DNA of 64,000 nt from Petrosia ficiformis (lineage: Eukaryota; Porifera; Demospongiae; Haplosclerida; Petrosiidae): positions 366,001 through 430,000 of the forward strand of contig OX345644.1 in the NCBI GenBank assembly GCA_947044365.1, written 5' to 3'. Shown in pieces: positions 36,701 to 46,729 of the stretch. Numbering within the stretch: the first letter of the stretch is position 1; the number at the start of each line of letters is the position of its first letter. A model generated the notes under the pieces. That model did no database searches and was not told the origin of the DNA. It was given only the letters and a program-made list of their open reading frames with translations. The position numbers and the translations under genes are program-made.

Positions 36701-38239
36701 GACAGTATCTATGAAAACAAAAAATTGTTATTAGTATTGCTATTACTTGTTACCAGTAATTAACAACATAATTATTACTAATACTGTTACTATCACTACT
36801 ATAATATCATTGTTACTATTAATAGTATTAATACCATTGATACTATTAATAGTATCACTACTAGTAACATCATTGATACTATTAATAGTATCACTACTAT
36901 TAATAACATCGTTACTATTAATAGTATTAATACCATTGATACTATTAATAGTATCACTACTAGTAACATCATTGATACTATTAATAGTATCACTACTATT
37001 AATAACATTGTACTATTAATAGTATTAATACCAGTGATACTATTAATAGTATATTAATTGTATAATAGAATTTAATTATTGATGCTTTGTTGCATGATAT
37101 GTGTTTGTTCATTAATAAAGACTAAGACTAAGACTAGTATCACTACTAGTAACATCATTGATACTATTAATAGTATCACTACTAGTAACATCATTGATAC
37201 TATTAATAGTATCACTACTAGTAACATCATTGTTACTATTAATAGTATCACTACTATTAATAACATCGTTACTATTAATAGTATTAATACCATTGATACT
37301 ATTAATAGTATCACTACTAGTAACATCATTGTTACTATTAATAGTATCACTACTATTAATAACATCGTTACTATTAATAGTATTAATACCATTGATACTA
37401 TTAATAGTATCACTACTAGTAACATCATTGTTACTATTAATAGTATCACTACTATTAATAACATCGTTACTATTAATAGTATTAATACCAGTGATACTAT
37501 TAATAGTATCACTACTTTTAATAACATCGTTACTATTAATAGTATTAATACCATTGATACTATTAATAGTATCACTACTAATAACATCATTGATACTATT
37601 AATAGTATCACTACTATTAATAACATTGTACTATTAATAGTATTAATACCATTGATACTATTAATATATCACTACTAGTTACATCATTGATACTATTAAT
37701 AGTATCACTAATATTAATATCATTGATACTATTAATAGTATCAGAGAAATCACACACATTTGATCTTTATCAATTATATTCACAATGTTGTCAAGTGCTA
37801 TCATACTACACAAGATGTGTACATACACATACCTGTCAAACAAGAATGATGTGCTCTTCTCCTCCACATTCAATGCCTTGCTGAACCATGACACTACAGC
37901 ATCCATTAGCTGACACTGCAGAACACATACCATGTGATTCCACGTGGAGAGGGGGAACTTACCTTGATATAATGCTGCTCTTTATTAGAAAGACTAGAAA
38001 TTGCATACAAATAATAACAAATAAAAATGTTTTTGAAAGATTACCTCTCTATGCTTGAATCATATACAGGTAGCATTTTAAATTTCTAACGAACATACAC
38101 ACACACACACTATAAATAGATCTACGTATTTCATTTGTAAAGAATACTACACCTTTTTCTGTCCTGATACCACTATTATTACACACTGTAGCAGCAGTGC
38201 AGATATCATTATACACCAACTTAGCTTCCAGATTGGCAT
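32578..38239 (-). CDS. LMLN: Leishmanolysin-like M8 metallopeptidase homologue, zinc motif lost, EGF tail
   Basis: Homologue of the secreted M8 (invadolysin) zinc peptidases. First exon 38153-38239 encodes a signal peptide (MPIWKLSWCIMISALLLQ, ending VVSGQ). Other exons read: 37833-37915 (SWFSKALNV), 36600-36718, 36357-36544 (GVDYILYVSAIEDTVSCQAL), 35360-35459 (PVAGYLNFC then FVLQELIGAL), 35209-35306 (AFSRDLLPFFRNSFGKPLMP), 34983-35094, about 34830-34930 (AILHFGCPDLAGVPLEDQ), 34708-34780 (SRITLALLEDSG), 34320-34432 (YYPDYRYSGVLEWG), 33.5-34.3 kb (WGAGCYKVECGPNELYIHVG), then EGF-like modules at 33156-33250 and 32578-32866. The HExxH position reads QELIG: both zinc His are gone although the surrounding fold motifs and the third His (AILHFGC) remain. 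The pro-region is short; the exon near 37970 is unresolved. Confidence 0.85.
32880..33130. repeat. (GATG/GATA)n with 110-bp repeat in M8 homologue intron
   Basis: GATA/GGAT tracts separated by near-copies of AGACGAGCATACATGAAACT and AATAGATAGATAG (also GATGCGCATATGTGAAACTA at 32855). This makes the acceptor of the last EGF exon hard to place. Confidence 0.8.
33745..33825. repeat. (GATA)n tract
   Basis: GATA repeats with one ACATGTAGATA, in an intron of the M8 homologue. Confidence 0.85.
34440..34665. repeat. Polypurine (GAGGAN)n tract
   Basis: About 220 bases almost without pyrimidines on the plus strand (AGGAGGAGGAGGAAAAGGAG type), in an intron of the M8 homologue next to exon 34708-34780. 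Such mirror-like purine tracts can form triplex DNA. The Ser- or Pro-rich frames are artefacts. Confidence 0.88.
35515..36285. repeat. 36-bp palindrome-rich array with about 320-bp higher-order repeat
   Basis: Same unit as at 31806. The variant ACCACTTTTACTATTAATAT occurs at 35836 and again at 36157, and TCACTACTCATTGTTAC at 35911 and 36233. A block of about nine units was therefore duplicated as a whole. Intron of the M8 homologue. Confidence 0.9.
36740..37745. repeat. 99-bp higher-order array of CTATTAATAG palindromes
   Basis: The composite unit runs from ACATCGTTACTATTAATAGT through ATTAATACCATTGATACTAT to CACTACTAGTAACATCATTG, period about 99 bp (37262 to 37361 to 37460). It is interrupted near 37050-37130 by a non-repeat stretch with ACTAAGACTAAGACTAG. 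Intron of the M8 homologue. Confidence 0.9.
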
Positions 38240-38341
38240 AGCAAATGTGTTTCTCAATCTCGCCTGCTTGCAGTTTCAAATTCAGTTATTATAATCATAA
38301 ATAAATTATTATTGCTATTTATAATTATATAAATATTATGA

Positions 38342-39089
38342 TTAGTTCAGACTATTAAGAAATTTCTGTTCATATCCTCTCAAACTTAGTTCTTCGGATG
38401 GTAGCTTAGGGCCAGTACGTTCCTGTTGATGAATAGATAGATACATAAATGTATGGCGGAATGGATAGATACGTACATAGATGTATCAATGAATGGATGG
38501 ATACAAAGATATATGGATATATGGATAGATATGTAAATGAATGGACAGCTACATGTATGAATGAATATATACATAGATGTATGGAGGAATGGATAGATGG
38601 AAAGTTAAGATAGATAGATAGATACAAATGTTCACCTTGTATAATGATGTGCTCTTGAATTTATTTTCACCACATCTTGAAAGTGATAAATACACACATA
38701 ATTATATATACATACAAACAAATGCACATACAAACTTACTGACAAGTCCTAATAGGATATCGTTCATTATAAGTAAATATCCTAAGTCCACACACACTAC
38801 ACTTAAAACATCTCTTTGTTGCTTTCGTTCGAGAAATAGAATGTCCTTCCTTGCGACATCTTTCACCCATAAATTCAGAAACATAATTGCACTATAAAAG
38901 TGTCACATGATGATCATGTGACTTTGGAAATACATTTATTAAGTACTAACTTCTTTACACTGGATAACTCGAACAGACAGTTCTTTAATTTGTGATAATC
39001 TTTCCTCCATAATCTCTTTCCTTTCAAGATTTTGAAAGTATGATTCTTCTTTACTTCTTTCATCCTAAATTTAAAGATACATACATACA

Positions 39090-39123
<34 letters not shown>

Positions 39124-40179
39124 CATACATACATACATATATACACATACATACATATACATACATACACACATGCATACATACGTACTTCATTTACAGC
39201 CCATTGGTGAGAAGATTTAGCATTCAGGACTCTTTCAAACTCATTAGGATTAATGGATCTACTTCTCTTCTTAACTGGTGCTATAGAAAGAATATCCACA
39301 TAAGTGTGTACAGGAGAATAATTGTATGTACATGTATATACATGTACATGACTCATCTATCCACTGTACTGTGAGATATGACATATTTGAGGTCATGTGA
39401 TTTATTTGAAGTGGTTATATCATATATTAACTATAATAAACACTTGTAATGACTACCCATTTCTCACAAACTCTCTCCCTTCATAATAACAAGGTGGTCC
39501 TTTTCTTCTTACCTACATGTATGTCTTCAGTTGAGCTAATACTCTTCTCTACTCTTAATTTCACACTCATTATTTGTTTATCAGTAAGGGTCTTCCCCCT
39601 TTTGTTCAGATCCTGTTGTGTCAATGGACCTCTCCTTTGTATAACTGACAATGCTTGTTCCTATAATGCAATTGTCACATGACAAACGTGATATAATAAT
39701 AATGACAAAACCTTTGCCTTGCATTCCGAAGTTAATCTATTAACACCACAAGAGGTCTTTGTTAGTGGAGCCGGGGCTGGTTGAATTTGGGTGTGGTTTT
39801 TAACAGTACTCAGTTCACGAGTTAATGAGGTTCGTTTATGAGGTGTGATATCCCTCTTCTTGTCAACTGTTGTCTCTTCCTCTAAAGTCATTTTAATTGG
39901 TTTCAGGTTGTCTGGAGCAAATAGTTCAAAATCGTTTGGTTTACTTAACACAGGAACCCTTGATTTAGTGGTCTGAGATTTTTCAGTAACCTTCCCAAGG
40001 GTCTGAGATTTTTCTGTAACTTTGGGAAGGGTCTGGTCACTCTGGTGTTTTTTTAGGGAATGTTCCTGTAGAAATTCCAAAGCGGACTTGTCTCTTGATT
40101 CTGAAAAAATGAATGATAATATAAATGTGTACCAGAACACAAGAAATAACTACTGGACATCAAATGTCCAACCATTTTG

Positions 40180-40231
<52 letters not shown>

Positions 40232-40968
40232 CATATATAGTGGTGTGGAAACAGCCAGTCATACAGGACTGATAAATCTATCTGGTACAGTATATTCCAT
40301 TGTTTAATTAAATGTGTGGGCGGATACATTACCTGATTTGTTAGACCTAGAATCTTCCTTTAAGTGTGTCTTCAGACATCTTGCACCTGGTGTCTGTCCT
40401 TGTAATAAATGTTTACTATATATATATATATAAAGTATATCATGACTATCATGTGACAATCACATGACTAATAAACTTACAACACTTCATTCCCTCGTTG
40501 AAGAGACATCTCATCTTTATATAATTTTTTAATCCCTTTTTTCTCATTACTAAGTATATTCTCAACCTCCGATATATCATCTTTAACACCACAAGCAAAT
40601 AGTCTCCCTCCCTTTCCTCCTCCTCCTCCCGCTCCTCCTCTCTTTCCCCCTCCTCCCGTTCCTCCTCCTCCTCCTCCTTTGAACCATTTACCCTGATAAA
40701 ATACATCAGCCTGACCTAACAGCTTTTGTTGTAAGTTATGAGTATTGGGACCATATCTATAAAAATGGAAGAATGAATGAATGAATAGATGTATATAAAA
40801 ATAGATTGATGGATAGATGAATGAATGGATGAGTGGATAGATAGATAGAGCCATGGTATATGGATACATCTATTGATGAATAAATGGATTAATGGATAGA
40901 TTAATAAATAGATTGATGGATATACACACATGGATGGATAGATAGATAGATAGATAAATAGATAGATG

Positions 40969-40999
<31 letters not shown>

Positions 41000-43214
41000 G
41001 GATAGGTTGTAGAGTAGTTGTACATATTACTTACCCTCCTTGACAATCCATTCTCTTTGATCTTACTTTATTATATTCACCTTGAATATGATAATCACAA
41101 TATCCTCCATGTTGTCTAGATAACAATTAATACAGTATTAATAGATTGTTACTATTAATAGATGTTACTATTAATAGATTGTTACTATTAATAGATTGTT
41201 ACTATTAATAGATTGTTACTATTTACTATTAATAGATTGTTACTATTTACTATTAATAGATTGTTACTATTTACTATTAATAGATGTTACTATTAATAGA
41301 TGTTACTATTAATAGATTGTTACTATTAATAGATTGTTACTATTAATAGATGTTACTATTAATAGATTGTTACTATTAATAGATTGTTACTATATATATA
41401 TGTTACTATTAATAGATTTTCTTACTTATTAGCATAGTTCTGACACGGTTTTCCATTTTTTGTTGTAGCTCGACAAGTAATGAAGTCTTTTGATATTCCC
41501 ATTGGCATTAATTTAGAGGGATTATCAATACTTAAACTATATCTGTTAGTACCTGATACTCCAGTACTATAATTAGTCTATAAGGAATAGATGGAAAAAT
41601 GGAGGATGGATCGAATTAGTGAATGGATGGATGGATGAATAGATGAGTAGATGGATGTATAGATGGATGAACAAATGTGAAAGTGGTCAAACCTCCTTAT
41701 TAGTTTGGATGTTAGAATTGAGTAGACCAATCACATGACCCACAGGTATCTTCCAGTGTTCCTGAAAAACCTTATCAAACAGGAAAAACGAAATACAAGC
41801 AGATTGAGATGATAAATCTGATAATCTCCATACTGAGAACTTCTTTCCCTGTTAAATGATAAAGAATGTAATTACTACATCAAAAAACCCTTTAATTATA
41901 TCTATCCAACTATCCATCCATCCATTCATCTATCCATTCATCCATCCATCTATTCATCCATTCATCCATCCATTCATCCATCCATTCATCCATCCATCCA
42001 TTCATCCATTCATCCACTCATTCATCCATTCATCCATTCATCCATCCATTCATCCATCCATTCATCCATTCATCCACTCATCCATCCATTCATCCATTCA
42101 TCTATTCATCCATTCATCCATCCAACTATCCATCCATCCATCCATTCATCCATCCACTCATCCATCCACTGATCTATTCTTACCTTGGCAGTATCTCGAG
42201 GGGCTAATTTACTCACAATAACTCCTACAGTAACCCAGTCACCTTCAATATCTCCATCCTTCACTCGTAAAGATATTTGAGGTATTTTAAGAAACTTACG
42301 TCCTTTCATTCGTTCACACATTAATTCAGAGGATATTAACGAGTTCCTAAAACAGGTTTAAAAATACGTAACGAGTATCAAATTAGAAGATATTTCTATA
42401 CTTTATTCTTATTCCAGAGAACATGTCTTTCACACAGTCTGTATCATCCTCCTGTACTTCAGTCTTAGCCACACCCATTCTGGCCACACCCACTTTAATT
42501 TTCTCTTCTGGTACTGGTGACTTTAGCTGATGGGCAATCCTTTTACCTTTGAATGTGGTTACCTCCTTTTGTACATTCTTTTCCTTTTTATTTAGTCGTT
42601 TTTTAAGAAGATCAAGTTCTTTTTCCATCTCTATCATTTTAGCTGTAATATATAATGTATGTATGTACATGTATGTATGTATGTATGTATGTATGTATGT
42701 ACATGTATGTAAGTATGTATGTATGTATGTATGTATGTACATGTATGTAAGTATGTATGTATGTATGTATGTATGTATATATATATGTATGTATGTATAT
42801 ACGTATGTATGTATGCATGTACGTATGTGCGTGTGTGTAAGTATGTACAATTGTATGGTATATACATACGTAACTTACCTTTCATCTTACTAACATCTTC
42901 TTCATTTCTTTCACATCGTCGTTTCGTATCAACCATTTCCTGATCTTGATCACATGACATAGAGGATGCTTCTCTCTTCCTATTGGTTGGATGAGATGTA
43001 CTGATAGGTGTGACTGTTTCATTTTCCAAGAGGCTGGAAAGAGCATCAAAACCAGAATCATCTTCATCAGAAAAACCAGCCCAAAAATCTATAAATAGAT
43101 AGAATATGCTATTGTATTATCTATCTATGTATCTACGTATGTATGTATGTATGTATGTATGTATGTATGTATGTATGTATGTATGTATGTATGTATCTAC
43201 CTACCTTCATCCAT
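38342..43214 (-). CDS. MCM10: DNA replication initiation factor MCM10, copy 1
   Basis: Scaffold that activates the CMG helicase and recruits DNA polymerase alpha. Starts MDE at 43205-43214, then 42879-43088 ([20 protein letters not shown]), 42.40-42.64 kb (coiled-coil [14 protein letters not shown]), the OB-fold exons 42.19-42.35 kb ([20 protein letters not shown]), 41.69-41.85 kb ([10 protein letters not shown]) and 41.43-41.58 kb ([15 protein letters not shown]), the zinc finger with [10 protein letters not shown] (about 41045-41120), a Gly-rich linker near 40620-40690, then [11 protein letters not shown], the C-terminal zinc domain [18 protein letters not shown] with CFKCSVCG, and [16 protein letters not shown] ending FLNSLN (stop at 38342). 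All domains of animal MCM10 are present. A near-identical second copy begins at 59764. Confidence 0.93.
39060..39190. repeat. (CATA)n tract in MCM10 copy 1
   Basis: ACATACAT repeats in an MCM10 intron. The matching intron of copy 2 (61075-61215) has the same kind of repeat but differs in length and pattern. Confidence 0.88.
40185..40235. repeat. (TA)n microsatellite in MCM10 copy 1
   Basis: About 16 TA units. The corresponding place in copy 2 is 62165-62236, interrupted by GTG/GTA. Confidence 0.88.
40750..41005. repeat. (GATG/GATA/AATG)n tract in MCM10 copy 1
   Basis: GATG and GAATGAAT repeats passing into GATA. Matches 62938-63245 in copy 2. Confidence 0.85.
41130..41412. repeat. TTGTTACTATTAATAGA palindromic array, MCM10 copy 1
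   Basis: About 16 units of 16-17 bases (GATTGTTACTATTAATA or GATGTTACTATTAATA). Copy 2 has a longer version at 63357-63775, so the array changed length after duplication. Confidence 0.9.
41895..42175. repeat. (ATCC/ATTC)n tract in MCM10 copy 1
   Basis: CCATCCATTCAT repeats in an MCM10 intron, ending just before the donor of the OB-fold exon at about 42.19 kb. Confidence 0.9.
42650..42845. repeat. (GTAT)n tract in MCM10 copy 1
   Basis: TATGTATG repeats with TACATG interruptions, between MCM10 exons near 42.64 kb and 42.88 kb. A second (GTAT)n run lies at 43128-43197 in intron 1. Confidence 0.9.
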
Positions 43215-43455
43215 TACCGCGAAAATTATTGAAGACTCTGAAATGGGCAAGGCCAGCTGTAGTTGAGGGTGTAGTCTCGTACCCAGACTGTCACGCCCCA
43301 TGGCGAAAAACAGTCTGGTAACTTGAGCAAACATTCCTGGCGCAGTGACGTTTATTACAGAGAAAACGAAATAACCAATCAGATTTCAAATATTAGTACG
43401 AATCATGTGATTAACTCTTGAATAGGTGTCATTAGGTGACTGGAAATACTTAAAG

Positions 43456-43650
43456 ATGGCGTTCCCTTTAGAAGCTATAGAAGATGCTTTAAAAACGGCT
43501 ATTTCTCAAGCAGGATATAACAGTCTCGTGTGAACAACACGAAACAATGATTAACTTTGTAAGTGGTAAAGATGTTTTTGTTTCTCTCCCGACTGGGGCT
43601 GGAAACAAAAACAACAGTCATAAAACACTTTCTACAAAAAAAGGATTTAT
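43456..43650 (+). pseudogene. RecQ-like helicase N-terminal fragment inside transposon
   Basis: Starts ATGGCG: MAFPLEAIEDALKTAISQ then AGYNSLV and a stop. One base out of frame it continues EQHETMINFVSGKDVFVSLP then TGAG. The pattern (x)EQ...FVxGKDVFVSLPTGxGK is motif 0 and Walker A of RecQ-family helicases. The final Lys-Ser of Walker A is lost at the deletion join. It has a frameshift and is truncated, so it is non-functional. It is probably part of the cargo or core of the full-length parent transposon. Confidence 0.65.
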
Positions 43651-43795
43651 CTGGTAGTACTATTTTGGCTCTCTGAAGAAAGTTCCAGACGCCGAAAATA
43701 TTAAAACTAGTAGAAGTAGCTATGATCACTCTTCTTCCACTGCAGGGACGCTGAAGTTGTCCACAAATAAAACACAACTCTAACTACGCCATATT
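43499..43795 (-). pseudogene. Cys-rich N-terminal fragment of second transposon gene
   Basis: Reads MA, a stop, then LELCFICGQLQRPCSGRRVI, STSFNIFGVWNFLQR and FFCRKCFMTVVF. The CxxC ... CxxC pattern near the start suggests a zinc-binding module. The frame continues into reversed helicase sequence, which marks the deletion join (around 43620-43650). I do not recognise the family; it could be the DNA-binding start of the transposase or an accessory protein. Confidence 0.5.
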
Positions 43796-44439
43796 ATTAC
43801 AAACACCTGTCATGTGATGAAAACGCGGTGTAACGTCACTGCGCCAGGAATGTTTGCCCAAGTTACCAGACTGTTTTCGCCATGGGGCGTGACAGTCTGG
43901 GTACGAGACTATTGAGGGTGTGGCTGACACTGCAGAAAAATGGCTGCTAAAAAGACACTTGAATTCTTATCCAATGGAGTTCCAACATTTGCCAGATCAC
44001 AACTTTTGAATAACAAGGCTTGGATAGGAGGAGAATGGATGTCTGAGGGACAGGGAAAGACATACCCTGTTATTAATCCTGCTAATGGACAACTCATCAC
44101 ACATGTTCGTACATTTATAATGTGATGTATTTATGTATGAATATATCTATATATGTATGTATGCATGTATGTATGTACGTACATACATGCATGTATGTAT
44201 GTTTGTTACCAGGTAACTGATGTTGGTATAGAAGAGACCAAGTTAGCCATCACTGAAGCTTATACAGCACAGAAGAAGTGGGCTAGACTAACAGCTAAGG
44301 TACACCTCTCTGACAGACACACACACCTACATTTATCTCTCCTTTGCTTTAGGAAAGAAGTGGAGTGCTTCGTAAATGGTATGATATGATGATCATATAT
44401 AAAAATGATTTGGCTAAAATTATTACACTAGAAGAGGTT

Positions 44440-44700
44440 GTATGTCTATCTATTTAGCTCTATATATCTATCTGTCCATCTATTCATTCATCCATCCATC
44501 CATTCATCTATCCATCCATCCATACATACATCCATCAATCCATCCATCCATTCATCCATCCATCCATTCATCCATCCATCCATCCATTCATCAATTCATC
44601 CATCCATCCATCCATCCATTCATCCATCCATTCATCCATCCATCCATACATCCATCCATCCATCCATCTATCCATCCATCCATTCATTCATCATTTATTC
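44440..44700. repeat. (ATCC)n tract in ALDH5A1 intron 3
   Basis: CCATCCAT repeat between exons 44353-44436 and 44705-44875; its frames are artefacts. A (GTAT)n tract at 44878-44970 fills intron 4, and another at 45378-45450 follows exon 6. Confidence 0.9.
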
Positions 44701-45099
44701 ATAGGGTAAGCCTCTTGTAGAATCGTTAACAGAAGTGGCTTATGGAGCCTCTTTCATAGAATGGTTTGCTGAAGAGGGTAAACGAATATATGGTGATATT
44801 ATACCATCCACTGTAAATGATCGTAGAATATTTGTTCTTAAACAACCAGTGGGTGTGGCTGCACTCATCACTCCGGTAATGTATGTATGTATGTATATGT
44901 GTATGTATGTATATATGTATGTACACTGTATGTATGTATATACATGTATGTATGTATGTATGTATGTACTATATACGTATTATACTTATACAGTGGAACT
45001 TTCCCATTGCCATGGTAACTCGTAAAGCTGGAGCTGCACTTGCTGCTGGATGTAGTGTTATACTAAAACCATCAGAAGAAACTCCACTGAGCGCCTTAG

Positions 45100-45215
45100 C
45101 AATAGCTGAGGTAATACTAATAGAGTCCTATATAACTGATATTAATAATATATGTATGTAATAATAGCTGAGGTAATACTAATAGAGTCCTGTATAGCTG
45201 ATATTAATAATGTTT
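45100..45215. repeat. About 60-bp tandem duplication of a splice donor region
   Basis: AATAGCTGAGGTAATACTAA then TAGAGTCCT...GATATTAATAAT occurs at 45101-45150 and again at 45165-45212. The duplicated block includes the end of ALDH5A1 exon 5 (ATAGCTGAG) and its donor GTAATAC, so two equal donors lie 60-odd bases apart. Confidence 0.8.
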
Positions 45216-45599
45216 TATAGTTATCACATGAGGCTGGTATTCCAAGAGGTGTGTTTAATGTTCTTCCTTGTAGTAGAGAGACCACACCCACTATTGGACA
45301 ATGTCTTATCAATGATGATAGGGTTACTAAATTATCATTCACTGGATCTACTGCCACAGGAAAGGTATGTCTGTTAACCGTATGTATGTATGTATGTATG
45401 TATGTATGTATGTATGTATGTATGTATGTATGTATGTACGTATGTATGTACGCACCTACGTTTGTACGTCTGTACATATGCATGTATCTCTATGATTGCT
45501 TTGTGATGACAAATATATTTATATTATACTTGTTCCTGTTCTTCTTGTGAATGACTAGTTGATATATTGTGAGGTAAAATTATTATAAGAGCAATTAGA

Positions 45600-45604
45600 A
45601 TCAA

Positions 45605-45651
<47 letters not shown>

Positions 45652-46665
45652 TTGGTTTTTGGGATTTTGAATCGGAATCCACCACTCTCTTCTCATATCA
45701 ACTCTGCTGTTTCTCACTTAGCCTTAGTCGCTAATCAGCCCAACTGGTCCAGTACTGAGGAAATAGATGTTCCCATCTGTCAACGCCATCTTTGTAGAGC
45801 CATTGATCAAGCACGTTTTAATTCCTTTCTCAATGATGCTCCAGATACTCGCTCCAAGGCCTTAGCTTTGTCGACCTGTATACGCCATGCAGGTGATTGG
45901 CTGAATGTGGTGCCCTGTTCAGCTCTTGGCTTGAACTTGGTAGACTGGGAATTTCGCTTGTGTATGAAATATTGGCTAGGTCTGCAGATGACAAAAGAAG
46001 ACTCCCTTTGTCCTGTTTGTGATACCATCTCTGATTCGATGGGAGATCATCATGCCACCTGCAGGGGTAACGGAGATATGATCTGCCGACATGATAGTTT
46101 GCGTGATGTACTCTTCTCAGTCACCCAGTCTGCTGCACTGGCTCCTAAGAAAGAGACCCCTTCCCTCATACCTGGGTCCAGCTCTCGTCCTGCTGACATT
46201 TTCCTTCCCTGTTGGAAATGAGGCAAACCCGCTGCTCTTGATGTCACAGTAATCTCTCCAATCCAACAGCTCACCATTGAGGATGCTGCCATCACTCAGG
46301 GTCATGCTCTATCTGTAGGTGAAACAAGGAAACACCGAGTTCATGAAAATGAGTGCCGTGAAATCGGGATATCCTTTTTACCACTAGTGGTTGAGTCCCT
46401 TGGAGGATGGAGTAGGGAAGCGGCTAACATAATAAGAGAAGTTGGAAAGCTCAAGCCCATCACCTTAGTTTGTCCCCCTCTCATTCAATCTCACATTTGC
46501 TCCAACGGCTGTCTATCTGCTTATGGCGTGGAAATGCCTGTCTTTGGGGCTCTCGATTACCCATCATATCACCGTCTGAAGACGGGATATTATGACTTCA
46601 AATTAGCACCAAATTAACTTATTATTTATTTTCTGTTTTTATATAATAAAAATAAAAATAAAAAT
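45600..46665 (+). mobile_element. 5'-truncated non-LTR (LINE-like) retrotransposon 3' end
   Basis: An (AAT)n run (45607-45652) leads into an open frame. 45652-46221 includes DSLCPVCDTISDSMGDHHAT then CRGNGDMICRHDSLRDVL. After one in-frame TGA (46219-46221) it continues GKPAALDVTVISPIQQLT and LPLVVESLGGWSREA to the stop at 46615-46617. The CPVC...GDHHATC zinc-like motif followed by RHDxLRD, RPADI, a DVTV segment and ESLGGW is the usual C-terminal tail after reverse transcriptase in many sponge and cnidarian LINE-type elements. No RT motifs (YxDD) are present, so it is 5'-truncated. It ends in an (AAAAT)n tail at 46640-46670. Confidence 0.75.
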
Positions 46666-46729
46666 AAAAATAATAATGATAATCTACATTATTATACTGT
46701 AAGATAAACATGTCATTTTTAAAATAGAT

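Larger units (their letters stand above)
43272..43911. mobile_element. 640-bp DNA transposon, about 80-bp TIRs, 9-bp TSD, internal deletion derivative
   Basis: The left end TAGTCTCGTACCCAGACTGT is matched by the inverted right end, and the inverted repeat continues for about 80 bp (through CCATGGCGAAAA, CAGTCTGGTAACTTG and TTCCTGGCGCAGTGACG) with few mismatches. The flanks are the direct repeat TTGAGGGTG (43263-43271 and 43912-43920), a clean 9-bp target duplication. The left part encodes, on the plus strand, the start of a RecQ-like helicase (from 43456). The right part encodes, on the minus strand, a Cys-rich protein start (to about 43790). Neither is complete. A 9-bp duplication with long TIRs fits Mutator-like elements, but no transposase is present to confirm this. 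It sits between the divergent MCM10 and ALDH5A1 starts. Confidence 0.85.
43940..45364 (+). pseudogene. ALDH5A1: Succinate-semialdehyde dehydrogenase-like, 3' half missing
   Basis: NAD-dependent oxidation of succinate semialdehyde in GABA breakdown (family knowledge). Six intact exons: 43940-44104 (ATG), 44213-44299, 44353-44436, 44705-44875, 44994-45110 and 45221-45364. They encode [84 protein letters not shown] and KLSFTGSTATGK, typical for ALDH5A1. The remaining half, including the catalytic Glu (LELGG) and the active-site Cys (GQxC), is not found before the TRIM-NHL gene. A valid donor follows the last exon, then a (GTAT)n run and a LINE-like fragment. So the gene is either truncated or has its 3' half elsewhere. 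It lacks an obvious mitochondrial presequence. Confidence 0.82.

Noticed and set aside
35486..37637. Leu/Ile/Val-rich frames that look like transmembrane repeats, and Asn/Ser/Asp frames on the other str
   Set aside because: All frames of a 36-bp or 99-bp AT-rich array are open; the sequence is intronic between correctly phased exons of the M8 homologue.
40449..40706. Glu/Arg-rich minus-strand frame
   Set aside because: It is the wrong frame of the MCM10 exon that encodes the Gly-rich linker and [14 protein letters not shown]; the latter continues the zinc-finger exon in phase.
45807..46305. Minus-strand ORFs opposite the LINE-like fragment
   Set aside because: The plus strand shows the recognisable post-RT zinc motif and DVTV/GGW segments, so the minus frames are shadows.
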